From assembly GCF_000378605.1 (NCBI RefSeq), contig NZ_KB905155.1, positions 124,001 to 188,000 of the forward strand: a stretch of DNA of 64,000 bases, in the 5' to 3' direction. The notes beneath the pieces are model-generated. The model was not told the DNA's origin. It saw nothing but the letters and a program-made list of their open reading frames with translations, and ran no database searches. This document shows positions 29,902 through 37,873 of this stretch, one piece after another (positions within the stretch are counted from its first letter, which is position 1; every line of letters begins with the position of its first letter). The position numbers and the translations under genes are program-made. Source of the stretch: Thioalkalivibrio sp. ALJ21. Lineage in GTDB: Bacteria; Pseudomonadota; Gammaproteobacteria; Ectothiorhodospirales; Ectothiorhodospiraceae.

Positions 29902-29949
29902 GGTTGTCCTCCTTTCGGGAACGGGTGCCCCTGGGTCGGGGCACGGCTT

Positions 29950-30003
29950 GTTGGTTAGTTTGTTACCAACTGCTGATGAATAGTTCCTGAGTAATTTAGT
30001 CAA
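29950..30003 (-). promoter_or_regulatory. putative promoter and operator for the gene at 29449
   Basis: On the minus strand TTGACT (30003-29998) is followed after 17 bases by TTCATC, or after 15 bases by TATTCA. Just downstream, GTTGGT (29950-29955) and ACCAAC (29965-29970) form a 6-base-arm inverted repeat, a possible operator. AT content is clearly higher than in the surroundings. Confidence 0.35.
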
Positions 30004-30100
30004 GAAAGAATTCGGCGCAACAAACCCTCGCTCCCGCTCGGGCCTTGCGCGTCGGGTCGGGGCGGTCTACCTTGCCGACTTCCCCATCTGGAATGCGTTC

Positions 30101-30769
30101 ATGTCCGATCGCGAACTGAAAGATTTGCTCTATGACCAGGTCGCCCGGATTGGCAAGGCGGCGTCCAGCCCGAAGCGGCTGGAACTGATCGAGGTCCTGG
30201 TGCAGGGGGAGAAGAGCGTCGACCAGCTCGCGGCGGATGCCCAGATCAGCGTCAAGCTGGCCAGTGCCCATCTGAAGGAGCTGCGCCAGGCCCATCTGGT
30301 GGAGTCCCGGCGCGATGGACGGCGTATCTTCTACCGTCTGGCAGACCCGCGGGTGGCCGACTTCTGGGTTGTGCTGCGGGAGCTGGCCGAGAGCCGGTTG
30401 CTGGAGTTGCAGGGCGCTGTGCGCGACATGGCAGCCAGTGCCGGCGACATGGTCCCGCTGAGCGGCCATGAGCTTCTGGAGCAGGCACGCAAGGGCGAGG
30501 TCATCGTGCTGGACGTTCGCCCGGACACCGAGTACGCCACCGCGCATCTGCCGCACGCCCGCTCCATCCCGCTGCGCGAGTTGAAGCAGCGTCTGGACGA
30601 ATTGGCGCCGGATGTCCCGGTCGTTGCCTATTGCCGGGGACCGTACTGCCTGATGGCGCGCGATGCGGTCGCGATCCTGGGCGAGCACGGCTTCCGCGCC
30701 GTCCGGTTGGACCACGGTGTCGCCGAATGGCGCCATCAGGGTCTGCCCCTGGAACAAGGGAAACACTGA
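30101..30769 (+). CDS. ArsR-family regulator fused to a rhodanese domain
   Basis: A 222-residue protein. Residues ~5-95 form a winged helix-turn-helix of the ArsR/SmtB type (ASSPKRLELIEVL, DAQISVKLASAHLKELRQAHLVESRRDGRRIFYRL). Residues ~120-220 form a rhodanese domain with the loop YCRGPYCLMA, where C178 is in the active-site position and C183 follows. The DNA-binding domain has no cysteine, unlike the persulfide sensors BigR/SqrR, so any sulfur sensing would have to use the rhodanese cysteines. The neighbouring MBL and MFS genes and the operator at 30973 suggest it controls them. The last codons and the stop lie in a palindrome. Confidence 0.85.
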   Translation: MSDRELKDLLYDQVARIGKAASSPKRLELIEVLVQGEKSVDQLAADAQISVKLASAHLKELRQAHLVESRRDGRRIFYRLADPRVADFWVVLRELAESRLLELQGAVRDMAASAGDMVPLSGHELLEQARKGEVIVLDVRPDTEYATAHLPHARSIPLRELKQRLDELAPDVPVVAYCRGPYCLMARDAVAILGEHGFRAVRLDHGVAEWRHQGLPLEQGKH

Positions 30770-30781
30770 TCAGTCTTTCCC
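30758..30781. repeat. 24-bp palindrome of the GGGAAACACTGATC type at a gene end
   Basis: GGGAAACACTGA and TCAGTCTTTCCC form a near-perfect palindrome with one mismatched pair. It supplies the final codons (Gly-Lys-His) and the stop of the ArsR-rhodanese gene. Related copies lie at 43200, 44301 and 48459. It may also act as a transcript-end hairpin. Confidence 0.7.
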
Positions 30782-30940
30782 CGGGTCTCTCAGACCGCTG
30801 AGCCCACCTCGGCTGGCGGACCGCCCGCCAGTTCGTTTACTCCCACAACAGCGCCTCCAGCGGCGGCCTGTGGGCTATGTGCAATCGGACGTTCGTCCGT
30901 GTGCTGCGCTGGAGCCCCATCCGCATACGCCAGCACGTAT

Positions 30941-30969
30941 TTGACATCCCTTCGGTCGCGGACTAGGTT
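30941..30969 (+). promoter_or_regulatory. sigma-70 promoter of the MBL-MFS unit
   Basis: TTGACA (30941-30946), exactly 17 bases, TAGGTT (30964-30969). This is the best consensus promoter I found in the window. It lies in the 341-base gap between the ArsR-rhodanese gene and the MBL gene, with the operator-like repeat immediately after the -10 box. Another short inverted repeat, CGGACG-TT-CGTCCG (30886-30899), lies upstream. Confidence 0.75.
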
Positions 30970-30972
30970 ACG

Positions 30973-30990
30973 TTCTAACGAACGTTAGAA
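30973..30990. promoter_or_regulatory. inverted-repeat operator, TTCTAACG-AA-CGTTAGAA
   Basis: Perfect 8-base arms with a 2-base spacer begin 4 bases after the -10 box, so a bound dimer would cover the transcription start. Size and position fit an ArsR-family repressor. The adjacent ArsR-rhodanese protein is the obvious candidate. Confidence 0.65.
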
Positions 30991-31110
30991 TGAATGCTGT
31001 GTCAGGTGGATTCCGTTCGATTGTGGGGCGAGGTTCCCGGAACGGAACCACTCGATTCCCCATTCTCGGCGATCTCTGGCCGTCATCATGGATGATCCAG
31101 GAGGTGTCTC

Positions 31111-31845
31111 ATGTTTTTCCGTCAGTTACCGACTACAGAATCTTCATTGTCGTATCTGTTTGGATGCGGGTCGCTCGGCAAGGCGATTGCTGTGGACGTC
31201 GTCGAGGGTGACCAGGAGTGGTTCCTGGAGCAGGCACGCCAGATTGGCGTCGAGATCACGCACGTGATCGATACCCATGTCCATGCCGATCACTATTCCG
31301 GTGGTCGTGATCTTGCAGAGCGCGCCAGCGCGAAGTACTGCCTTCATGAATCGGATCGCGAGGTGGTCGAGTTTGATTTTCATCCCCTGCGCGATGGCGA
31401 CCGGATCGAGGCCGGTAATGTCGAAGTAGAGGTCCTCCACACGCCGGGCCATACGGAGGACAGCGTGTGTCTGCTGGTGACCGACAAACGTCGCGGCGGG
31501 CAGCCCTGGTTCGTGCTGACGGGGGACACGCTGTTTATCGGGAGCGTCGGGCGACCCGATCTGGCCGGGCAGGAGCGCGAGATGGCCGGGCGGCTCTACG
31601 ACAGCCTGCATCAGCGGCTGCTGGGGCTGCCGGATGAGCTCGAGATCTATCCGGGCCATTACGCTGGAAGCGCCTGCGGCGCGGGCCTGTCGGGCAAGCC
31701 GTCCTCCACCCTGGGTTTCGAGAAACGCTTTAATCCGGGGCTCGCATTCAGCGATCGCGATGCGTTCGTCGACTTCCTGACGAGTGATATCCCCCCGCGA
31801 CCGGCGGGCATGGACGCCTATGTAGCCGCCAATATCGCGGCCTGA
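31111..31845 (+). CDS. MBL-fold hydrolase, persulfide dioxygenase-like
   Basis: A 244-residue metallo-beta-lactamase-fold protein. It has the metal motif THVHADHYSGG, then LHTPGHTEDSV, TGDTLFIGSVGRPDL and YPGHYAGSACG. The order and the GRPD segment resemble ETHE1-type persulfide dioxygenases and the Blh protein of bigR operons more than glyoxalase II. Such enzymes oxidise glutathione persulfide to sulfite. An AGGAGG site precedes the ATG. It follows a regulated promoter and is followed 23 bases later by an MFS gene, so the two probably form an operon. Confidence 0.8.
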   Translation: MFFRQLPTTESSLSYLFGCGSLGKAIAVDVVEGDQEWFLEQARQIGVEITHVIDTHVHADHYSGGRDLAERASAKYCLHESDREVVEFDFHPLRDGDRIEAGNVEVEVLHTPGHTEDSVCLLVTDKRRGGQPWFVLTGDTLFIGSVGRPDLAGQEREMAGRLYDSLHQRLLGLPDELEIYPGHYAGSACGAGLSGKPSSTLGFEKRFNPGLAFSDRDAFVDFLTSDIPPRPAGMDAYVAANIAA

Positions 31846-31868
31846 GTGGCGCAAGACAAGGAACTCTG

Positions 31869-33188
31869 ATGAGCGATCCATCCAGGGCCGCCCAGGCCTA
31901 TGAACACCTGACCCACGGGATTCGCGAGAACCTCGGGCAGTTTGGGCAGCAACTGATCCAGGTCTTCTTCGTGGGCCTGACGATCGGGATGATGCGCACC
32001 GTCATCCCGGCGCTGGCCGAGGACGAGTTCGGCGTGGCCGAGGGCTCGTTCATGCTGCTGACCGCGTTCGTCGTCGCGTTCGGCGTGGTCAAGGGCGTGC
32101 TCAATTTCGTTGCCGGGCGGCTGTCCGAACGCATGGGGCGCAAGACCGTTCTGATGCTCGGCTGGATGGCGGCCATCCCGATCCCGTTCATGATCCTCTA
32201 CGCGCCATCCTGGAGCTGGATTGTGGCCGCGACCATCCTGTTAGGCGTGAATCAGGGGCTCGCCTGGTCGATGACCCAGACCGCGAAGATGGACATCACC
32301 CGGGGCGACGAACGCGGCTTCACGATGGGCATGAACGAGTTCTCCGGCTATGTCGGGGTGGCCGTGGCCGGGATCGTGACCGGCTATATGGCCGCTGCCC
32401 TCGGGCCGCGCATGGGGGTGTTCGTGTTCGGCGTAGTCGTGATCGCGATCGCGATCCTGATGACCGCACTGTGGGTGCGCGAGACCCTGGACTGGGCCAA
32501 GGCCGAGGGGGCCCGGCATGCGGCCGGGCAGTCCACCGGGCCGCAACCGCGGTACCCCAAATCGATCGCCGATACGCCGACCACCTGGGAGGTGTTCACG
32601 CTGATGTCCTGGCGTGACCGGCGCATGGCTGCGTTCAGCCAGGCGGGCCTGGTGGAGAAGTTCGTCGATGCCCTGGTCTGGGTGTTCTATCCGGTATTCC
32701 TGTATCAGCAGGGGCTGAGCCTGGCCGCGATCGGCTGGGTCGTCGGAATCTACGGCTTTGTCTGGGGTGGCTCGCAGTTCGCCACCGGCAAGCTCTCCGA
32801 CCATGTGGGGCGGTTGCAGCCCATCGTGTGGGGTATGTGGATCTGCGGCGCTGGCGTGGCCCTGACGCTGCTGGGCGAGGGGGTCATCTGGTGGTCGTTC
32901 GCGGCGGCCGTAACCGGCTTTGGCATGGCGCTTCTGTATCCCAATCTAAGCGCGGCGGTCGCCGATATTGCCCATCCGAACTGGCGCGGTTCCGCAATCG
33001 GGACCTACCGCTTCTGGCGCGATCTCGGCTACGGCATCGGTGCACTGGCCCTGGGGATCGTTGCCCACATCGGGGGTTCGGTGACCTGGGGGTTCTGGTT
33101 TGTGGCCATCGCCATGTTCCTGTCCGGTGCGCTGGTACTGCTGTGGGGGGAGGAGACCCACCCGCGGCTGAATCCCGAGAAGGATTAG
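31869..33188 (+). CDS. major facilitator superfamily transporter
   Basis: A 439-residue protein with about 12 spans in two halves. The loop 2-3 motif is GRLSERMGRKTVLMLG; its partner in the second half is GKLSDHVGRLQPIVWG. An AAGGAA site precedes the ATG. The substrate is unknown. Pairing with a persulfide-dioxygenase-like gene under an ArsR-type operator suggests export of a sulfur compound or other toxic anion, which is inference only. Confidence 0.85.
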   Translation: MSDPSRAAQAYEHLTHGIRENLGQFGQQLIQVFFVGLTIGMMRTVIPALAEDEFGVAEGSFMLLTAFVVAFGVVKGVLNFVAGRLSERMGRKTVLMLGWMAAIPIPFMILYAPSWSWIVAATILLGVNQGLAWSMTQTAKMDITRGDERGFTMGMNEFSGYVGVAVAGIVTGYMAAALGPRMGVFVFGVVVIAIAILMTALWVRETLDWAKAEGARHAAGQSTGPQPRYPKSIADTPTTWEVFTLMSWRDRRMAAFSQAGLVEKFVDALVWVFYPVFLYQQGLSLAAIGWVVGIYGFVWGGSQFATGKLSDHVGRLQPIVWGMWICGAGVALTLLGEGVIWWSFAAAVTGFGMALLYPNLSAAVADIAHPNWRGSAIGTYRFWRDLGYGIGALALGIVAHIGGSVTWGFWFVAIAMFLSGALVLLWGEETHPRLNPEKD

Positions 33189-33203
33189 GCACCCGCCGCG
33201 CGC

Positions 33204-33662
33204 CTACCAGCGCGCCTTGTCCCACATGTCCGGGTTGGCCCAGAAGCGGGCATTCAGCCAGTCCGGCGTCAGCTTGTAGTCGTACAGGCTGGTGCGGTAG
33301 ACCGCATGATCCGGCGCGGCCGATTCGGCGTCCGGGTCGCGGCGAAAACCCAGTGCCAGAAACTCATTCAGTCCCCAGCGTTCATCGTCCAGCCGATGCA
33401 GGATCAGCACCTCGTCGGCCCAGCGATCCCGCAGCCCGCCGAGCAGATGCTGGCCGATCGGGATATCCAGGGCGCTGAGGGTGTCCAGTAGCAGGACCAA
33501 TGGCACGCGGGATTCGGGTGGGTGTTCGAGAAAGGCCTCCACGGTGATCTGTTCCAGCCCCGGTGGGCTGTCCGGTGGCTGGGCCCCGGCCGCGAGCAGA
33601 AGGGCCCGACCTTCGCGCAGACGGCGCGGCAGATGTCGGCGCAGGGCATCAATGTCGATCAA
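33204..33662 (-). CDS. conserved protein, probably DUF6231 family
   Basis: A 152-residue soluble protein. Its central part, ESRVPLVLLLDTLSALDIPIGQHLLGGLRDRWADEVLIL, looks like an alternating beta/alpha core, as in a degenerate Rossmann or methyltransferase-like fold without the SAM glycine motif. The C-terminal LYDYKLTPDWLNARFWANPDMWDKARW is rich in aromatic residues. I associate it with DUF6231, with some doubt. It is divergent from the cNMP-binding gene. Confidence 0.6.
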   Translation of the reverse strand: MIDIDALRRHLPRRLREGRALLLAAGAQPPDSPPGLEQITVEAFLEHPPESRVPLVLLLDTLSALDIPIGQHLLGGLRDRWADEVLILHRLDDERWGLNEFLALGFRRDPDAESAAPDHAVYRTSLYDYKLTPDWLNARFWANPDMWDKARW

Positions 33663-33766
33663 CGCAGGCCTCCTTGGTGATTCCCGTCGCCTGTGCCGAC
33701 GGCGCGTTCGTTATACTCTAAATCACTCCCACTGCTACTGCGGACCCGTCAGAAGGAAGCCCCCTC

Positions 33767-34249
33767 ATGTCCAAGGAACTGCTGACCGAATTCCTCTCCA
33801 AGCACCCGATCTCCGCGTCCCTGACGCCTGCGGAGGTCGAAGTCCTGCTCGAATACCTGGAGGTGGTGGAGACCCACCACAAGCAGGTGATCGCGGATAT
33901 CGGCGAGGTCGGCGAGTCGCTGTTTTTCGTGGTGAGCGGGACGGCCGCGCTGTATCACGACGATGGCAGCCAGGAGATCGAGGTGGGCCGCATGCAGACC
34001 GGAGAGCTGGCGGGTTCGATGTCGTTCTTTGACCGCGTGCCGCGCGGCGTGCGCATGCGTGCGCTGAGCGACAAGACGCGGCTGCTGCGCCTGTCGCGCT
34101 CGATGTACGACCGCCTGCGCGTGGAAAACCCGTATATCGCGGTGAACCTGCTGGAGTTCGCGATCATCAGTCTGGATCACCTGATCCGCCGTGTCTCGGA
34201 GGACGTGGCGACCTACGCCCACTACCTCTACTCCCCGGGCAAGAAGTAA
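33767..34249 (+). CDS. cyclic-nucleotide-binding domain protein without DNA-binding domain
   Basis: A 160-residue protein consisting almost only of a cNMP-binding beta-barrel: GESLFFVVSGTAALYHDDG, then the cassette GELAGSMSFFDRVPRGVRMRA. No HTH follows, so it is not a Crp-like transcription factor; it may sense a nucleotide and act through a partner. The canonical phosphate-binding Glu-Leu-Ala and Arg positions are roughly kept. It ends 17 bases before the YdcF-like gene and may be cotranscribed. Confidence 0.75.
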   Translation: MSKELLTEFLSKHPISASLTPAEVEVLLEYLEVVETHHKQVIADIGEVGESLFFVVSGTAALYHDDGSQEIEVGRMQTGELAGSMSFFDRVPRGVRMRALSDKTRLLRLSRSMYDRLRVENPYIAVNLLEFAIISLDHLIRRVSEDVATYAHYLYSPGKK

Positions 34250-34266
34250 GCCCCCCGGGACCGCCC

Positions 34267-35055
34267 ATGCTCGCGTCCCTGCAAACCATCGCGGAACACC
34301 TGCTGTTGCCGCCGGGGCTGGGTATGACCCTTACGCTGCTGGGCGTGCTGTTGTGGCGGGCCGACTGGCGTGGTGGCCGGCCGCTCCTGGCGCTGGGGCT
34401 GGTCGCCCTGGTACTGCCCAGCCTGCAGGTCGTGGCACAGCCCCTGGCGGATACCCTCGAGCGCGAGGTGCGCGACAGCGTACTGGCGACCGGGCGGGCG
34501 GATGCGATCGTGATCCTGGGCGGCGGCCGCTGGGTGGGGCGCGCGGAGGACGCCGGCCACGATGCCCTGAACCCCCGCACCCACGAGCGTGTGCGCGAGG
34601 GCGCGCGGCTGCATCGTGCCACCGATCTCCCCATTGTGGTCTCGGGCGGTGTACCGAGGGCGCTGCCCGGGCGGCGTTCGGAGGCCGAACTGATGGCCGC
34701 GACCCTGCAGCAGGATCTCGGCGTCTCGGCACGCTGGCTCGAGAACACCTCGCGCAACACCTGCGAGAACGCTACGCATACACGCCAGCGCCTGCAGGGG
34801 CAGGGCGTGGATGCCGTTTTGGTCGTGACTCAGGCGATGCATCTGCCACGGGCCCTGGAGTGTTTTGAGCGCGCCGGGTTCGACGCCTACCCGGCGCCCG
34901 CTGGTTTCCGCGGTACCACCGTTGATCCGCGTGGCCTGCGGTACTTCCTGCCCACGACCGAGGCGATCGAGACCTCGCGCTTTGCCCTGCGCGAGTGGCT
35001 GGCGCGGGCGGCGTTGCCCCTGCGCGAGCGCCTGCGCGGCAGTTCGGGAGACTGA
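34267..35055 (+). CDS. YdcF/ElyC family membrane-associated protein (DUF218)
   Basis: A 262-residue protein with two N-terminal hydrophobic segments (TLTLLGVLLWR and LLALGLVALVLPSLQVV) and a DUF218 domain starting at DAIVILGGGRW, with PIVVSGGVPRALPG, ENTSRNTCENA and VVTQAMHLPRALECFERAG. ElyC in E. coli affects peptidoglycan and enterobacterial common antigen lipid carrier metabolism. The start is the ATG at 34267. It is followed after 5 bases by the YdbH-like gene, so both are probably on one transcript. Confidence 0.82.
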   Translation: MLASLQTIAEHLLLPPGLGMTLTLLGVLLWRADWRGGRPLLALGLVALVLPSLQVVAQPLADTLEREVRDSVLATGRADAIVILGGGRWVGRAEDAGHDALNPRTHERVREGARLHRATDLPIVVSGGVPRALPGRRSEAELMAATLQQDLGVSARWLENTSRNTCENATHTRQRLQGQGVDAVLVVTQAMHLPRALECFERAGFDAYPAPAGFRGTTVDPRGLRYFLPTTEAIETSRFALREWLARAALPLRERLRGSSGD

Positions 35056-35060
35056 GTCCC

Positions 35061-37118
35061 GTGCCCCGCCCGGTGCGCTGGATGCTGGCGGGGCTTTGTG
35101 CGTCAGGCCTCGTGGCCACATCGGTCTCGGCGCAGGCCGAGCCCGACGTCTCCCTCGGGGCCGAGCTCAATATCGAGTCGCTGGTGCACGAGGCCCTGAG
35201 CGCCGAGGGGATGAGTTCCCGCATCGGCTGGCGCGACGGGCGTCTGACCCTGGAGCTGCGTGCCGAGCGCATCGAGCTGCCGGAGCCGGTGGGCACGCTG
35301 ACGGCCGCGCGGGTGGAATGTACCGATCTGCGCCTGACCCGGCGCGAAGTGGCCTGTGACGACGCGCGCCTGTGGGGACGCTCGGGCGACCTGCGGCTGG
35401 ACGGGCACCGCCTGTCGCTGGCCTGGGGCCGCGACAGCGGCCATCTCCGGCTGGCCGGGGACTGGCCCGGCTGGTTTGGTGGGCGCGGAAGCCTGCGCGC
35501 GGATTTCGCCCCCGAACGCGGCTGGGATGTCGATGCCCGGTTGCGCGGGCTGGATCTCCAGGCGTTGGCGGCATTTGACCGCTTGCCGCTGGAACTCCCC
35601 GTCGCCGTCGACGGGGGACGGGCCGACCTCGATCTGCGGTTGCGCCCGGATGGCCGGCTCACCGCACGTCTGGGGTTGGAAGATGTTGCGTTCAGCGATC
35701 CGCTGGGCCTGCAGGCCGGCGAGGAACTGCGCGGCCAGGCGCAGTTGTCCGGGGACGGCACGCGCTGGGACTTGGACCTCGCACTGGAGGGTGGCGTGGT
35801 CTACATCGATCCGTGGTTCGTGGACCTGGACGACGAGGGGCCGGTGGAGCTCTCCCTGAACGGGCTGGAGGGGGACCCCGGGGCGCTGGCATTCCGGATG
35901 GATGCCCTGGATCTGCGTTACGGCGATGCGCTGGAGGCACGCGGCGAGGCGGTGGCCTATGACCAGGAGACGGGGCTGGATGGCGTCTTTCATGGGCGGG
36001 TCCATGCGCTCGCCCCGGTCTACGATTCCTTGCTGGCGCCCTGGCTGGCCGGGACGGTACTCGGCGATCTGGCCACCGGGGGGCAGATCGCAGGGCATGT
36101 GGAGCTGGCGGGCTCGCAGCCTCGGCGCGCGGATCTCGAGTGGGCGGAACTGGATGCCAGCGACCGGCGGGGGCGTTTCGGCCTGGCCGGTGCGCGCGGG
36201 GCGCTCGACTGGTCGGCGGACGAGGCGGGCAGCCCCGGGACCTTCGCGCTGGATGCCGCGCACCTGTACGGGCTGCCGTTCGATGCGTTCGAGGCGCAGG
36301 TCCGGGCCCTGCCGGCCGGAATGGAGCTGCTGGCCGAAACCGAGATCCCGATCTTCGATGGCGGGTTGCGGGTTGGGGCCTTCGAGTTGCGCCAGACGGA
36401 CTCGGGCCCGGATGTGCGCTTCGAGGGCGGCATCCGCGCGATCAGCCTGGAGCCGCTGACCGAGGTGCTGGGTTGGCCGCGATTCTCCGGGCGGCTGGCC
36501 GGCATGATCCCCCGGGTGCGCTACGAGCGGGGGGATCTGAACGTCGATGGCCGTTTGCTGGTCCAGGTGTTCAATGGCGAGGTGGTGCTGCGTGATGTGT
36601 ATATCCACAACCTGCTGGGCTATGCCCCGGAGCTGGGCCTGTCAGCCGAGATCCAGCGGCTGGACCTGGATCCGCTGACGCAGGCGTTCGACTTCGGTCG
36701 CGTGCAGGGCCGTATCTCCGGGCATGTGCGCGATCTGGTGATGGTGGACTGGTCGCCGGTGCACATGGATCTGGAGTTGATGACGCCGGAGCGTGATCGT
36801 GGGCGCCGGCGGATCAGCCAGCGCGCAGTGGAGAACATCACCGAGCTGGGCGGGGGACTGCAGGCCGCGGCCTCGTCGGTCTTCCTGCGGGTGTTCGAGA
36901 ACTTCAGCTACCGCCGTCTCGGGTTTCGCTGCGAGTTGCGTGGCGAGGTCTGCACCGCCTCCGGCGTGGCCGACCGCCCGGATGGTGGCTTCGTGCTGGT
37001 GCAGGGCGGGGGCATCCCGCAGATTCAGGTTATTGGCTACAACCGCCGGGTCGACTGGCCCGAACTGATCAACCGCCTGGCGACCATCCAGGCTGGTGAG
37101 GGCCCGGTGGTGCAATAA
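35061..37118 (+). CDS. YdbH-like AsmA-type envelope protein
   Basis: A 685-residue protein with a hydrophobic N-terminus (WMLAGLCASGLVATSVSAQ) and then ~650 residues of repeating beta-strand pattern typical of AsmA/TamB-like lipid-transport bridges. The C-terminal end, RRLGFRCELRGEVCTASGVADRPDGG then VQGGGIPQIQVIGYNRRVDW, resembles the end of YdbH-type proteins. YdbH in E. coli is one of three redundant AsmA-like proteins that support phospholipid flow to the outer membrane, working with YnbE and YdbL. The next gene combines YnbE-like and YdbL-like features, which strongly supports this reading. It starts at a GTG 5 bases after the YdcF-like gene. Confidence 0.75.
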   Translation: MPRPVRWMLAGLCASGLVATSVSAQAEPDVSLGAELNIESLVHEALSAEGMSSRIGWRDGRLTLELRAERIELPEPVGTLTAARVECTDLRLTRREVACDDARLWGRSGDLRLDGHRLSLAWGRDSGHLRLAGDWPGWFGGRGSLRADFAPERGWDVDARLRGLDLQALAAFDRLPLELPVAVDGGRADLDLRLRPDGRLTARLGLEDVAFSDPLGLQAGEELRGQAQLSGDGTRWDLDLALEGGVVYIDPWFVDLDDEGPVELSLNGLEGDPGALAFRMDALDLRYGDALEARGEAVAYDQETGLDGVFHGRVHALAPVYDSLLAPWLAGTVLGDLATGGQIAGHVELAGSQPRRADLEWAELDASDRRGRFGLAGARGALDWSADEAGSPGTFALDAAHLYGLPFDAFEAQVRALPAGMELLAETEIPIFDGGLRVGAFELRQTDSGPDVRFEGGIRAISLEPLTEVLGWPRFSGRLAGMIPRVRYERGDLNVDGRLLVQVFNGEVVLRDVYIHNLLGYAPELGLSAEIQRLDLDPLTQAFDFGRVQGRISGHVRDLVMVDWSPVHMDLELMTPERDRGRRRISQRAVENITELGGGLQAAASSVFLRVFENFSYRRLGFRCELRGEVCTASGVADRPDGGFVLVQGGGIPQIQVIGYNRRVDWPELINRLATIQAGEGPVVQ

Positions 37119-37204
37119 GCGGCCTGGCGTTTGGTTGCCGTTCAGGGTGTTGGTGTAGATTGGGCATCATGCGGGTTGAACCGCCTCGACAAGGGAAGTA
37201 CGGC

Positions 37205-37837
37205 ATGAAGGCTTTATGGAGTATTCCGGGACTGGCGTTGGTGTTCGCCCTGATGGCGGGCTGCGTGACCATCAATATCTATTTCCCGACGGCCGCGGCC
37301 GAGGAGGCGGCGCGCGCGATCGTACGCGACGCGCTGCAGGTCGAGGAAGGCACCCCGGAGTCGGAAGTGTCACCTGAGGCCGAGCCCGGTGCGATGCTGA
37401 TGCCGCGCAACACCCCGGCGAATGGCAACCTGCCAGTGCTGGCCTGGGTGCTGGATCGACTGGTGAGCCCGGCTGCCGCGCAGAGTCCGGACCTGCAGAT
37501 CCAGACACCGGCGATCAACCGTATCCGTGCCTCCATGCGCGAGCGGGCGCCACAGCTCGCGCCGCATTTTCGTAGCGGGGCGATCGGCTTCGGGCGTAAT
37601 GCCGATGTGGTGATCCGTGACCTGTCCGAGGTCCCGCTGCGCGATCGCAGTACCGTGCAGCGGCTGGTGAGCGAGGAAAACTCGGACCGCGACTCGCTCT
37701 ACCGCGAGATCGCGCGCGCGAACGATCGCCCGGACTGGGAAGACCGGATTCGCGAGACCTTCGCCCGGGTCTGGGTGGAGGAGGCGCCCTCCGGGTACTG
37801 GTACCAGGACCGCAGCGGCCAGTGGCAGCAAAAATAG
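37205..37837 (+). CDS. YdbL-family (DUF1318) protein with lipoprotein N-terminus, YnbE-YdbL-like
   Basis: A 210-residue lipoprotein: signal ending FALMAGC (lipobox Cys about residue 20) and TINIYFPTAAAEEAARAIV, then a variable linker, a second hydrophobic stretch ending SPAAAQS, and a C-terminal YdbL-like part (LYREIARANDRPDW...SGYWYQDRSGQWQQK). In E. coli the small lipoprotein YnbE and the periplasmic YdbL are separate products that partner YdbH. Here one polypeptide seems to carry both. The ATG at 37205 follows an AAGGGAAG site. The linker includes PEAEPGAMLMPRNTPA. Confidence 0.75.
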   Translation: MKALWSIPGLALVFALMAGCVTINIYFPTAAAEEAARAIVRDALQVEEGTPESEVSPEAEPGAMLMPRNTPANGNLPVLAWVLDRLVSPAAAQSPDLQIQTPAINRIRASMRERAPQLAPHFRSGAIGFGRNADVVIRDLSEVPLRDRSTVQRLVSEENSDRDSLYREIARANDRPDWEDRIRETFARVWVEEAPSGYWYQDRSGQWQQK

Positions 37838-37873
37838 CCCGCCGATGAGCCTGTCAGGCACAGGGAGTGGTCC

